Shown: one piece after another, positions 39,470 to 52,240 of the stretch
Position numbering within the stretch: position 1 is the stretch's first letter
Layout of the letters: each line of letters begins with the position of its first letter
Source of the DNA: Paralvinella palmiformis
Lineage: Eukaryota > Annelida > Polychaeta > Terebellida > Alvinellidae
DNA length: 64,000 nucleotides
Assembly (NCBI GenBank): GCA_025642065.1
Contig: JAODUP010000012.1
Location: 880,001-944,000 of the forward strand
Direction of reading: 5' to 3'
Program-made: the position numbers and the translations under genes
The notes under the pieces: generated by a model
What the model was told of the DNA's origin: nothing
The model's input: only the letters and a program-made list of their open reading frames with translations
The model's database searches: none

Positions 39470-42085
39470 CATCCCGAGCTACGCATCACGTAGTCGACTT
39501 GACCAGAACAAGGCATCACGTATCGTAGTTACTGACCTTTTGCCGGAATCATGTTAACCAAACATTTTGGCAGCGGAATAGATGACAAAATACCCGGCTA
39601 ACACGAAGGTACACACTGTAGGAAATGACCCGGTGACGTCAAGATATGGCTTTCAATACAGACTCGTAGCCATCATCAGCTCGTTCAAGTGGCGACGAGA
39701 AACTTCTATTCGGACGTTAATGGATGATGTCAGCCAGAAGTTCGATTCCAGTCAGGCTCTTGTCCAGATTTCAGACCGAAGTAATCAACGTACGAGTCAT
39801 AAATATGACATTCACTTTTGAACTCCGTCCAAATTGGTCATGGACGACTGTAGCATCATCCATCAATCGTGGTACAGCGGAGGTAATTCTTAACATCGGC
39901 TGATTCTCATTTCGGAGTTGATGCACTAGAAAGTACCTGTACCAAATCTGGGTTGGAATTCGGTCTAATTTGCCAGTTTGAGTTATGTCTGTGTCGAGAT
40001 AACAGAACGACCGAGGAGAATATTGGACGACTTGTGGCCTTCGAACAATTGTCTACTGGTTTTGTTTTGTGATCGGTATATTCTATTATACATGTATTAC
40101 TTAATGCACTAATTTATTGCTCATAATTTGACCTAACAAGAAGCACTGTCATTTGTTTTAAATTATTTTCTGGGAGCATCTATGCGACGAACGAGTAATG
40201 ATGGCTCCCCACCCCTTTAGGTATCCTAATACGCTTTAGATAATTCATTAGATGATTACTACTAATTAATGGTATATAATATTTAATGTCTTCTTGAGTG
40301 GTTTTTACAGTATCAAAATATATTGATGTAATTTTTTTAGCCTCAGCTGTGTACAGAAAAGTGAGATGATAAGATGGTGGTCTATCCTAGAAGGACGACA
40401 CAAATCACAGATGTAGGTTACCACAGCATTCGACACCCTGGATATTTACAATGAACTGCAATTATATACGGTAACGTTCGCTGTGAGAAATGAATATCAA
40501 TATTTGTTCTTCTGAATTTAAGGAGATAAACAAATATTTAGCATACGTTTGTTATCTCAAGTTATACGTTCAGATTACCATTCAGCATAAGTTTCTTAAT
40601 ACAACATTCAGTACTTCTTAGTGTACTGTACGATGACGTTGACAAATGTTCACTTAACAATAGTATTTCTGCATTGTATATATTATATTTCCAATGAACC
40701 AGGAGTGTTACAAATGCAAATAATAGTATGTGGGTAACATGAAAATAAATGGAATTAAATTATAATGTCATATTAAAAAGGGGAATTGTATTTGCTTATA
40801 AGTACGATAATAAATGCGAACGTATGCTCTAATAAATGTTCTCGAAATTATGTTGATCCGAAAAACATTTGTTGTTGCTATAGAAACAAATAATTTAAAA
40901 CAAATACTAAGTTGCTATTTATTTTAGAATAACGCCTTTTGGTGCGATATTTAAAATGATAAAATCAAATCCACATGTAAAATAAATTATCATATAAATA
41001 GCTTGTTCAAAATCGTTTCCAGTTACGGGAACAGTTCTGATAATGGCATAATACGCGAAAACAGAAGCTTACTTTGTAAATGAAGTTATGTAACATATTT
41101 ATATATTTTTATAGAAAGTACGGCATGCAAATACATTAATATGTTTTATACATAGCTACCGTTTAGGGGTTCTATGAGTAAAGGGCGAGAGAAAATTACT
41201 TTGGGGGTTGAAGGCAAGCTCACTCACTCACTCACTCACTCGCCTTACCCACCGACTAACCAATCTCCCACCCACCTACCCACACACTTCCGTTGACTAG
41301 TAGTGATATGAATATCTATTTGATGGATATTTCCTTATTATCAATCAACCGAAAGTAGTGGAAACAATAAAAAAGGGGAAATATGAATAACAATAATAAT
41401 GAACCTAGGATGAATAATATTAAATTTTGTTTCAATAATAATATTAAATATAACATATATTATATGTTAAATTAAAAATTCTAACAACTGATTGGAAAGA
41501 GGGGGGGGGGTTCTGACAGGCAGTGGTTGCTATTTGGTTTATTGTTCGGTTTCTGGTATTTCTATTTTAGAGTGATCCTATCAAAATGTACATCAATATG
41601 TTAACATTTAGAAGCACTGGCTTCTGGCATGCCATTTCAGTGTGTCTCCACGTCAAGTTCATATCATGTCATAATTGTATGTATCTTGTGTGTAATTTTA
41701 TACGTTGTTACCATGTCGGACTAAATAAATCGTGTAAAAGTAGAGATGTTGCACTCATGAAAAAACAACGTAAACAGTGTAGGTCGTATATACCGGTCGT
41801 GTATTGTATAGTCTTCGTGTTTCGTATCCATTAACGAGGTAGTATGTTTGTAGTCATAACTGGGCAGTGGGTGAAGGATGTCTCCTCGCATTCTCCACTG
41901 ACGTCTCTTATTGCACCTATCGTCGCCTTATCAGTCAGTGAGCAGTCATTACTAATAGTCTATATTCGTATCACATGGACAGTGAACAACAATACTCTGT
42001 TGTGGGACGCATCTAGACAGGACCATCGTATTACAGAAGAGAATTAGAGGATAACCTCTAAACTAAAACTATCCAATTTACTGGT
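39470..42085. other. Gene-free stretch
   Basis: No exon supported. Small open frames at 39582-39821 and 41586-41834 have no recognisable domain, signal or splice context. There is a (CACT)n run at 41220-41240 and a G-run at 41504. The rest looks unique and AT-rich. Confidence 0.4.
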
Positions 42086-42089
42086 TTTG

Positions 42090-42439
42090 TTGTTCGGGGA
42101 GAATCCCCAGGCTGTCGCTTATTCGGCACAGCCTCTATGTTGGAGTGGTTGAGAAATCACCTCCCCCACCACTCACAGGGGAGCAGTAAGGAAAGATGGA
42201 GCCGAAATACCCTGAGGGTGGTCACTGCCAGAGTGTTTTACGTCCTCAGGGGGTTTTTAACGTCCCCCTTTATTTTAAATAATTCAGTGGAGACGGCAGC
42301 GTCATTTAACGTGCTCAACTACCCACGATGTCGTGAGCCGAGAAATTAATCTCTGGAAAAGTTTCGACCTCTTGCGGGGTTCGAACCTGTGACCGTTGGC
42401 ACCAAATGCCGGGTGCTTAACCGCTAGGCTACCGGAGCT
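42090..42439 (-). repeat. tRNA-derived SINE, long body
   Basis: On the minus strand the head at 42439-42365 has A box 'TAGCCTAGCGGTTAAGCAC' and B box 'CACAGGTTCGAACCCCGC'. The body has GC-rich blocks ('GTTAAAAACCCCCTGAGGAC', 'ACCACCCTCAGGGTATTTCG') that can fold on themselves. There is no tRNA acceptor stem. It is the best-preserved SINE in the window. Confidence 0.7.
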
Positions 42440-43392
42440 TACTCAGGAACGGATATTCATTCACTCATTAGTAATTTATTTGACCAGTTACTATCGTTAC
42501 TATAACAGTTGTATCACTTTCTGTGCCGCGTCTGGGACACGTTTGTTTGTTTTTATTTACTTTTATCTATTGCGACTTAGACAGACCAGTAATGATTCAG
42601 CACACACCTCGCGGCCCACCAACACAGAGTTTCTATTACAAGTTATGAATGTCGTGTATTTGTCGTCGGCAATAACAGGATCCGCGGTTTTAACCTTAAA
42701 TTCGAAGTCAGTGTTACGTAATTAGTTTATTAGTGGCGTGGCCATGGACAGATCATTACCGTTGTTCAATTTCCGTAGATGTGGTTGCAATTGAATAGTC
42801 GAAACTATAGTTTAAGAAATTTGAAACCACAGCTGAAAAACCTTTGAAACCACTTTGAAAAACTTTGGATGATAGTTGATTGTCTAATCAAGGTCCCCTT
42901 TCCAGCCTTTGTAATTGGTAACTTGGTACATTGTGAAGACCAGCAAGGATAACTACACAGAAACTTCAAACAAAAGATTTAATGACTAAAATTGTGTAAC
43001 ATGATAATAACTAAATAAGATATTATTGCGACCTTGAATATCCTATCAGATTGAGTTTATGGAATGAAATAAGGGTATGATGTTGAAAAACCTAGAGTCA
43101 TTCCGGAATTAAGGACGCTCATGTCTTCATCAATCGTTACTGGAGTATCATCAAGCTGGATGTGATACTAAAACTGACATACGATTCCATTTTTATTGTT
43201 TTAGTTAGTATAGCCGCTAGCGTTGGCTAGAGTACGAAAATTGCTATTATATTTGCTATACAGGACATTTAATGGGATATCACAGGTAAACAGGTACCTT
43301 AATTAGTATACACACACACCTATGTGTCAGTGTTAGAATTTACATCGAAATCAGCTGAAGTCAGCAAAACTCATAATTTTAGAATCCAGTGA

Positions 43393-43412
43393 TCTCTCTC
43401 TCTCTCTCTTCT

Positions 43413-43470
<58 letters not shown>
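43393..43470. repeat. (CT)n-(CA)n microsatellite
   Basis: A short CT run is followed by a long pure CA run. It lies in gene-free sequence. Confidence 0.9.
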
Positions 43471-43472
<2 letters not shown>

Positions 43473-43977
43473 GAACATTTGTTCTTTACTCAGGCGATCT
43501 GACCATCAGAACAAACAAATAAGTCAATAACAGCCAAACATTTCCAATAAAATCATCTCCCAACCCCATCATCTTATTTTCTATCCAACTCTTAACCACC
43601 ATTTAAACGCCCCCCCCCCCCCAAAGACAGTTCATAATTGTACAGCCGAGTAACAAAGAACCTCTGTCAGTTAACAATGATATCAGATTGTTGTCGCTAT
43701 AGTTACAATATATCGTTGTTAATACAAGAGTACGATGTTATTCTAAAATGTTATAGGAATCTCCCCGGACAGCAAGACTCGACATTCTTAGAGCATCCGT
43801 CAATATTACAATGGTATACGCTTAGAAATATAATCTTCGGTTATAAAATGTTAGAACATTTACTATTAGCATGATTTATACTAATATTTACGCTGTTATA
43901 TTCCATGATTGTGGTCACATTTCGTTTTAAGAAGCGCCTAAGTGTTTTTTTAACTCTTCGTAACATGCTCAACGTCT

Positions 43978-44140
43978 ATATCTGTGGCCTAGCTGACAGT
44001 GTGGTTGAGCACAGACTTCTAGCACCAGGATTCGGGCCTCGGTTGTGGGCTGATTCATCTTTTACTTCGCCTAATTACCATTCGAGGTTGCTATGGCCAT
44101 TTAGCTTATCGTGTGCACAAATATATTTCATGATATGTCA
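43978..44140 (+). repeat. SINE family 2, diverged copy
   Basis: The head 'GACAGTGTGGTTGAGCACAG' is followed by 'TCTAGCACCAGGATTCGGGC'. The body 'TTCATCTTTTACTTCGCC' and 'GGCCATTTAGCTTATCGTG' matches family 2. The similar head word 'GTCTAGCACCGGGGTTCAAAT' occurs at 60340. Confidence 0.55.
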
Positions 44141-44864
44141 TGTAAACAAACGCATTAACAATCGACAAATAATACACGTGAGTATCACATTAAGCAAATA
44201 TCAGTTACTACTCTGTGCGGACAAATCTAACAAACCGATGTTAACGAAGAAGAAAAAGAGACACTATAGGTCCAGCTTTAATAGATTATTAACAGCTAGA
44301 TGATGATGGTAAATGTTTTCAGTCGATTTTCGACCTTTTACTGATAATGACTTACGTTATAAAGGAGAGTCACGGGATGGAACAAAATAAAACATAAACG
44401 AATTAGGAATTTAACACAAACTTCGTAAACAAGCAGCTTTCCAAAAAGGCCATTTGGAACGTTATGACCTAAATGTCTTCGTTCTAAGAGGAGAGTAAGT
44501 CATTTTGCCGTAACAATAGATAAACATGACAATGGCTATGCAATCATTAAATAGGCCCCCACTATATCTTTACTTTGTTTAGCCAGAGATGTCTTATATC
44601 GGGTTGTGGTGGTCATCTGACTTCTTACGTCCTAAATGGCTCTAATAAGCCACGTTGTTACTGTCCTCATTAGAGTTGTGATGATACTCAAGATCATTAA
44701 AGTTTCGCAAGTAACACGATCGTTTGATCTAATACACATTTTGCTCGCAAAATTACTGAGAGTATACTGCGTTGGAAAAGTAAGCTCAAACCGTAAGGTA
44801 TATATATTATCAATTAATATTACACAGAAAAAAAAACTATGTTGTATATGGATACACTGTGTGA

Positions 44865-44868
<4 letters not shown>

Positions 44869-44900
<32 letters not shown>
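44869..44900. repeat. (CT)n microsatellite
   Basis: Pure CT run in gene-free sequence. Confidence 0.9.
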
Positions 44901-44902
<2 letters not shown>

Positions 44903-45426
44903 GCACTAATGATACGAATTCATAGCAAAACGTTCATAAATAATTTGATAAAAGGATAGATTTTGACCAGTTTCAGTATTTCCCTCGCCCGGGTAGAAAA
45001 TTGCCCGTTTCTAATTCTAGACTCAAATGTACCCGTGATAAGAAGAAGTATTTAAAACAATTAATCGTCAATATGCCGGAATTATGTTGGATTATTACAT
45101 TAACGCAATGAAGTATCTAATTTAAACAAGTTCATTATTATAATAAGGACATCAAAGTGAATCCTGATTTTATACAACCCTGCCGCTATTCGAAATTAAA
45201 TCAAAATCCGGTCAATGCAGCAATGTACGAAAAGTCAGAAAATATGGAATAATATCTCACACACTGTACATAGTTTGGCAAATGTTCGATGTCAGCAGCC
45301 AAAAGGGCGACATAATCTACTATTTTATACACGCAATGACGTAAAATACACGTTAATATATAAGAGCCGTCACGTAAAGAGGTCTCAAACAAAATGGCGA
45401 CTTCCAGTGTCATCAAGAGATGTGGC

Positions 45427-45494
45427 AGGTTTTACTGTGTCAATGGAGTATTATTCGAGCATAGACCCAAGCGTCTCGGAGCAAATTATCAAGA

Positions 45495-45536
<42 letters not shown>
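45427..45536 (+). repeat. Microsatellite-anchored repeat, copy 1
   Basis: 'AGGTTTTACTGTGTCAATGG' through 'CTCGGAGCAAATTATCAAGAG' leads straight into (TA)n. A close copy with the same junction lies at 51729-51825. The shared unit is about 75 nt. Confidence 0.7.
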
Positions 45537-45538
<2 letters not shown>

Positions 45539-45724
45539 TTAGACTCCGATGACGTTCACCATCGAAGCCTTTAACCACCAAAACCATTCGTCACTGAAGG
45601 CCGCGTATATTCGCACACATAGTATATTGTTATATGATTTAATGTAAAAACGAGTTTGTATAGCAAACAACCAGATTATAATTATAACAGCGTTATACTT
45701 AACATTAAAAAATAATAGTTTTTT

Positions 45725-45832
45725 GTTTAGTGTAGTTGATGTTTAATAACACTGATGTTTAATACAGTTTGTGTTTAATACAGTGACTGCTTAATATAAC
45801 TGATGGTTAATGTAGTTGATGTTTAATAGGAA
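45725..45832. repeat. Degenerate tandem repeat, about 18-bp unit
   Basis: Six or so units of the form 'GATGTTTAATACAGT' run in tandem, with AC/AG and T/C variation. Confidence 0.7.
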
Positions 45833-45834
45833 TC

Positions 45835-46407
45835 TTTAAAGGAACAGTTTACTTTGATTTCAAAATTTCAGAATACATAATGAACAATATCAAAATATGA
45901 ACATTATCAACCACGTACTAAAACATTCTAGGGCGAAATTCCATTTTAACGCAGACACAGACGTCATCTAACGTCTGACGTCATTAACTACAAGGTATTT
46001 GTCGGACTCGATTATAACCATGTAAACAAATGTCAGCCAAATATCTAATTTCGAAACAAAAGCGTATTTCTGAATATTACTTTTGCTCCTAACAGCCTCT
46101 TATATTAATGGATTGATGAATGGATGGATGGATGGAGGGGTGTTATTTAACGACACATCGGCACAAATTAGGCCATTCAGTGTCCTAAAACTCATATATT
46201 ACTGAAATAGCTAAAGAAAATAATATACCTATATTCCTTACTAAGAATATTTTTGTATTCTTATAACACAAAACATCTGTGCCCTGATTCGATCTGGATG
46301 GAGACGGCTACATCGTGATTCTAGTGCTCGTTCACATCAGAGTACATCCTTATAAACATTACACATTTACGTCATATAATTTGATAGTGAACTGTTCCAT
46401 TGATAAA
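45835..46407. mobile_element. TIR element carrying a nested SINE
   Basis: The left end TTTAAAGGAACAGTTTAC and right end (reverse) TTTATCAATGGAACAGTTCAC are inverted repeats, with a 3-nt difference near the tip. The terminus resembles those of the elements at 4752-5430 and 60681-61140. The interior left part has 'CAGACGTCATCTAACGTC'. A SINE on the minus strand fills 46110-46345. Confidence 0.55.
46110..46345 (-). repeat. tRNA-derived SINE with (TCCA)n tail
   Basis: The minus strand starts near 46345 with 'TACTCTGATGTGAACGAGC' and a B-box-like 'CCAGATCGAATCAGGGC'. It ends with 'GTCGTTAAATAACACCCC' and TCCATCCATCC repeats. A related word 'GGGCCATTCATTGTCC' is at 55978. It is nested inside the TIR element 45835-46407. 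Confidence 0.6.
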
Positions 46408-48175
46408 ACTTACTATGCATAGTATAATCTGGTACAACCGTAGCTATTGTGCCTTCTTCGTAAGTCGTCTATGTTCTTTAAGAAATTAGCTATTGTGTGC
46501 AACAACAGATGGAACTTATATTTAATTCTCAACTAGAATTACTGATTAAGGTAGATGTTTTCTCATATCATATTAAAGTCTGATAGTGTACAGGTTATCC
46601 GATCCCATCTTCTGAAGCAATGTATAAATGAAAACATAGCGATATCCCCGTTTTGAAACTGGTAGCGCATCGCACTTAGATTTCCAGGTGATCGGATCGA
46701 AACTCGATGGTATCTGTGTCTGTTGTGTCAGCCATTTGTTCTAGATCAGGTCAATGCCAAGACTGAGCAAAACAAGAAATAAGTATACATTATGATTGAT
46801 TTGTCTCGGATGGGGGACAACAACTGAAAACAGCTGACTACATAGAACTGTTACGATAAAAACATTGTTTATTAGTCTGTTGAGCTATAATGTAGGTCTA
46901 GTGAATATTTGAATAAATGTGTTAAGATTTTGGTGTTTGCATCCGTCAGTTTAACAGTTGAACAAACGTTGTGGTCATCGGTAATGGTAATAATATAAAA
47001 CGTGGTACAGATGAGGCGATGCTATGATACAAAATTATAAGTTATAAAATGATATACCGTTGCATCCACCGCGACGAACATAGTTAGGGTCAGAAACTAC
47101 TAGCAGTTTGTCCCCCGGGGGGGGGGGGAGTATTTTAGAAGGATTTATACTACATCATGTCTCATGTTACATAACGTATTTTCAGTTAACACATGGATGT
47201 CCATGAAGCATGGATTACACGGAAACAAACCTTTTTCTGAACTTTGCGATGTTCAAGTATCCAGTGTAGATAGGATGGGGTTTGTTTGATCTCCTGGCAG
47301 CCTATGGTCGCCATTAGCGTAAAACGAACTGAGGAGCCGTTGAACTGTCGAAAGAGTGACAGTATCCCGATACGATAGAGCAATATCGTTAACGTAATGT
47401 ATGCAGCTCACGTGTACTAAGCCGTTACTATTCAGCGTACAGTAATGACTCGTCACCATTTAGGTTCACTTCAAGGGATATCAGTGTGTATTTCCCAGAC
47501 GTAAGCCTCGTTACAAAATGTTACATTTCCCCGTAGTCTTTAAATTATCCAAAATGCAGAGATGCCAAACATTTGAACACTAATTTAAATTTGACGAATA
47601 ATAGATAATAAATAAGGATGACACTGGGATGACGTCTGTGACAGATCAGTGAGGACATTTACCTATCGGGCCTTCTTTATATTTCTCTATTACAGGATGA
47701 TCGAAGGTCATTAGGATAGTCGATTACTGATTAGTTGGTCTTGTTTATGTTTGTTCGCTTCGGGTACAATGACCCCCAATAGAGCGGCCTTCACAGTGTC
47801 CCCTTTGTTCATGGCAATTGTTTCTCCTTCCAAATATAGTGTATGATTCTATTTGTAGAACATCACGTGCTGGAGATCCTTAACGTGTGCTACTTGTTTA
47901 ATTCAGCGAGACGCCAGTGTCTTCTAATGTGGTCAGCAATCTACGATATTGGCGACCGAAACACGAATCCCTATTTATTCACATTTAAAGTTCTAAACCG
48001 TCCCATCACTGTTACTCTGTACACCATCAGAGACACACGTACGAGCAAACAGAGTCGATGTTGACAGTGATATCTATTTAGACTATGGCACGGGAACTAG
48101 CCAGGGAGCGAATTCAATGGTAAATGGACATCTAGCTGACATCACTTTCAATATCGAGTTGCTGCTCTGGACGTC

Positions 48176-48217
<42 letters not shown>

Positions 48218-48239
48218 GATGACATCGTAACACCATTCG

Positions 48240-48320
48240 AAGATGATTTTTTTTCTGACAAATGAATGATTTGTTGTACTTGACAATGGCGACACAATGT
48301 CAGTAAGACTAGTATGACGA
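48240..48320 (-). pseudogene. Possible LINE zinc-knuckle remnant
   Basis: The minus strand encodes LTLCRHCQ. The same residues and similar DNA occur in the knuckle of the LINE end at 30940. Similarity is lost after about 60 nt, so this is a weak call. Confidence 0.35.
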
Positions 48321-49718
48321 ACCGATATTTCACCAACTATTTCTACGTTTTAGTATTTGATTAACTCGCACCGTAATAGCTCCATAAAAATAACAAACAA
48401 CTGTTTTAATATGTTACATAGTCATGCTCCAGATATCAGGACAGGTAGAGGTGACATTGTTTTCAATTAATCCTGTCAGTACCATTATGTTATATTATAT
48501 TTCATTGTTTACTAAGGTCAGTTGTCAGATATAGTTGCCTTTTCCTTTTGATGTCCTTGTCCAAGCCGAGAGCTTCTAAATGTTTGTATTAAGTGAAATT
48601 ATCAAAGACATGTAAATATACTTACAATGCTGGTTCGAAATTTGGGCTAACGACTTTGTCGGCTGAAGAATTCAAAGAAAATCGAACTACATAATACGCA
48701 GTCCGTTATAAGACATGACCTTGCCATTCGTGAACTGACGCATGAAAGACATAGATCAATAACAACATTGGTTGTCTGTGTACATACTGCTGGAACTACA
48801 TTTATTAAACCTAGAAATATGACGATGTGATAATCATTGTTTCTTTACAACGTTTCTATTCGGTCTGTTTAGCTCATTGTGTGCAGAAAGCCGGCTGTAA
48901 AACATCAACATTTCATCTTTCTCGGTGTCTGTATATTTACAAAGAAACATCTGGAAAAAATATCGGTATCAGAACAAAATTAATGCATTTCTTCTTCAAA
49001 TCATCTGGCCGCATGTAAACAAAATACTCGACGTTTTAAACTTTAAGTTATGTTTGATGCGGACTTCTGTTTCATAAACAAATGCACTACGGTACCATGG
49101 CTATAGTCAGATTGTGTTCTATAAAACTGGCTTCTCATAAACTGATTGAGTATCGACGAGAAAGATGTAAAGCTAGAAATACCTTAATCTAACTGAAGGA
49201 AACGGGAAGCCATTTTATAAATAGTGTTTCTCGACGTAAGATAGTCATTAAACAAGAAACTGGGAATGAGTCAGTTAGTAAGTGAGCGATTTTTTTTCTC
49301 GTCCCTGGTTAAACCAAGGGACATCTATTGCTGTGTGCCAACTCCGTAAGGAAACAACAACAGCAGCAACAACGAAAATCTGTGAGAAACTGGCTGCGAG
49401 ATAGTAATTGTATTGTTGTCTAAAAACAGATTCCATCCGATGTTTGTTTATGCCAGGAGATGTTTCAGTTAGAGTCCGTGTATCTTTTTCCACAACGATG
49501 TTTACAGAACACTTTATGGCTTAACAGATCAAACATCATTAACAGGTAAGTGGCAGATGTAAATATTTGACAATATAGATCTGATACCAATAACAAGTGT
49601 TTATTGTTATCGATAGTCTAGTTAATACGGCAAAGAAACTTTCTGGATTATGTATAACTGAAAGAAATATACTATTTATGTGGTGCTGTATATCAGTCTT
49701 TCCGTCTGTCTGTCTGTC

Positions 49719-49762
<44 letters not shown>

Positions 49763-50271
49763 GGGGCAGGTAAGAGTAAATAAGAACAGGCGTGTGTTGG
49801 CATATGATGAAATAACAAACGAAATATGGTGGATCTGTGATTATCTGGAATGCCAGATAACTCCGCTTTATATCCATTAAACTTACACTTATTGAACTTC
49901 GATCGGCCTACGACTTGACTCAGCCATTGTATAAGATGGATTATTCTGAATGGCATACAGAGATATTATGGTATACAGTAATATATAAAACTCACCAATG
50001 AATTAACCATAATACCGCACTATACTATTCTATGAGGCAATGTAAAAGTGGACGGTGTTTAATCCAAACTGAACTTCGTCAAGTTCTTAGGTGTGAGCGA
50101 TAAACAAAGGTAATACTAATCACCGTATCTAACCGCCATATGATCGCTATATCGGTAAATACATTAATCATTTGTACTTCTTATCTACACAACACAAGTT
50201 TAATTCAGTATTAGAAGATTTTAAGTGATTAACGGGTACAGAATAAGTGCAACATCTATAGCATTCGGTTA

Positions 50272-50350
50272 AAGCTCTTTAAATCATCGGCTTTTTTAAT
50301 CATTGGCTCTTTAAATCATTGGCTCTTAAAACCATTGGCTCTTTAAATCA
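50272..50350. repeat. Tandem repeat, AATCATTGGCTCTTTAA unit
   Basis: Four to five copies of a 19-20-nt unit with small changes (ATCGGCTTTTTT, ATTGGCTCTTAAAACC). Confidence 0.8.
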
Positions 50351-50674
50351 CCTGTTTTAATTATATATCCGTTATATTTATATGTCAGCCAGAAGTGTGT
50401 TTATTTCATTTACTAACTGTTTCATCAACCTTTACTGATTAAAGAACGTGATTTAGTGGATCCCTTTGTATTTGATACAACCAGCTTTCAAAGCATCCAA
50501 TTACAATAAAATTGTTACCAGTCTAGCCATGTCACAGTTATCATGTTTCGAATTATCGAATTATCTTCTACAACAGTTGAGACATAATTTGCCTATTGTC
50601 CATCTCTGTGAATCTTTTTGTTTTATTTTAACTATCTTTCAGGTATCTATTCACATCAGAGTGTGAAGATTGGT

Positions 50675-50880
50675 CTATATTGAGGTCTGACTACGTCTGA
50701 CAAAGATTTCCGGTGTTCTTCCATCTCCACATTCCTCTACAATTTGTACATCCAATCTGATCAGAGTTTCTCCAATCCAGCTTGGTTGAGGGTTCCAATC
50801 AATCACCACTCTGTTGGTGAAACAGTGTCTCCGCAACTCTGTTTTGAATCTGTGTTTAGCCAACTTTAGGGTATGTCCAC
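50675..50880 (-). pseudogene. CR1-like LINE C-terminal remnant
   Basis: The minus strand from about 50878 reads 'LAKHRFKTELRRHCFTNRVV' then IDWN, matching the R-x-F-F-x-x-R-V-V-x-x-W-N block at the end of CR1-type proteins. The following region is not well conserved. Confidence 0.55.
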
Positions 50881-51728
50881 TTGTGTTTGAATTTTCTCAA
50901 CGTCTCGTTTCTTTTACATAGGAACTTCTCTGGTAAAATAAGTCATTTCATTAACAGACAATACCCCACTCCCAATGCACACAACCTAGTTACCTACCAA
51001 ACAGCCACACGTGGTATCAACTCGTTCACCTTTTAGGCACCGATACCGTAAGTCTCCCCAAACCTGATTGACGAGGCCCCTGGAAAGGTTCAAGCAAATA
51101 TCACGTGCTGACTTCGGTAGTACCATCTTCAGTTGACTCCGTTGTTGTTTATTGAGCAGGTATCGGCCAGTAATAAACGGAACTTTCCAAAAGCGGGGCC
51201 TCGCTCATACACACGTATTTACAGGTGTGTCATATTAGCTCAAGGTAAACTGTCGGCATTAGTATTTGGCAACAAACCCTCACACGTGAAGTCCTTTCTC
51301 ACACAAAGCGAGGATTATCGCAGAAATCGCTCTCAGAAAACCTTCATTACTGTAAGGAACGTCGTGTATGTGTTTAATTTTCGCCATCAGGATATTTACC
51401 TTCGGCACACCTCCACAAATATTATGTTTACTTCATAAAACGAATCTCCATACACCTTATATGTTCCGTCTTGAAAGAGGTCAAGTTAGCTATTATCACC
51501 AATGACCAACGACGAAGTAAAATACATTGTAAATATCGACTTCTTGAGAGACGTCCGTTTGTTTACATTCCGTTTGTTGAGTAATTACCAATTTAAAATC
51601 CGATGTCCAATGTAAATAAATAGTAATTCATATTACGCCGTATGCCTATTTCCATAGAGAAGTTTTTAGAGCTTTTATTAAAATTCTAAGAAGAACATAA
51701 GAATAACAATAAAACAAAGGCACCTGCG

Positions 51729-51813
51729 CCAGGTTTTACCGTGTCAGTGGAGTATTATTAGAACATAGGCCCATGTGCCTCGGAGTGAATGATCAATAGT
51801 ATATATATATATA

Positions 51814-51825
<12 letters not shown>
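51729..51825 (+). repeat. Microsatellite-anchored repeat, copy 2
   Basis: 'AGGTTTTACCGTGTCAGTGG' to 'GAATGATCAATAG' then (TA)n and (GT)n. It is the same unit and junction as 45427-45536, with point differences. Confidence 0.7.
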
Positions 51826-51852
<27 letters not shown>

Positions 51853-51853
<1 letters not shown>

Positions 51854-52203
51854 AGTCATGTCCCGCCGTACGTGAGTAACTTGTTCCAAAACCCGTAACG
51901 TAACCCGGTTTTTGACGTAAGCCGAACGTAACGCCTTAAAAATTCCTTTGATGTAAATGTTTGTAAAAATTGTATACACTTTTTTGTTTTAAATGTGTTT
52001 TTTGATACCTTAAATTGTTTTTAGCTTCTTTTATTTTTTGTTTATTTATTTATTTCACGTGCTTTTACTATGACGTAGGTGACTCAGCTAAGTGACGTGA
52101 CGTCTGACGTAATGACGTTCGCTGGACTGAGGTTTAGTCCAGAAAAAGTGGCGTAAAAGCGAACTTGACGTAGGCCGAAATGACGCAAAACGAGCTATTA
52201 CTG
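51853..52203. mobile_element. pogo/Tigger-like MITE
   Basis: The 351-bp element starts CAGTCATGTCCCGCC and ends ...GAGCTATTACTG. The reverse end CAGTAATAGCTCGTTTTGCG matches at the tip. TA dinucleotides flank both sides (51851-51852 and 52204-52205), fitting TA target duplication. The interior repeats 'GACGTA' and 'ACGTAAC' words near both ends. No open frame. Confidence 0.65.
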
Positions 52204-52240
52204 TACTAATAAATACTCTATATACTTAGAGAAAGATCAT

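Larger units (their letters stand above)
46408..51720. other. Gene-free stretch with scattered repeats
   Basis: A tRNA-like SINE head lies at about 46650-46760 ('GGTAGCGCATCGCAC', 'ATCGGATCGAAACTCG'). Microsatellites: (CA)n 48179-48214 and (GT)n 49718-49760. A LINE knuckle remnant is at 48240-48320 and a LINE C-terminus at 50675-50880. A 19-20-bp tandem repeat is at 50272-50350. Small frames at 47186-47459 and 47843-48064 have no recognisable domain. No gene supported. Confidence 0.45.

Noticed and set aside
41586..41834. 82-aa Cys-containing plus-strand frame
   Set aside because: The Cys spacing matches no family I know, and no signal peptide, promoter or splice context supports it.
42365..42439. 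Functional tRNA gene on the minus strand
   Set aside because: Good internal promoter boxes, but no acceptor-stem pairing, and it continues into a SINE body.
43905..44303. 132-aa plus-strand frame
   Set aside because: It runs through a SINE family 2 copy, and its codons follow the repeat.
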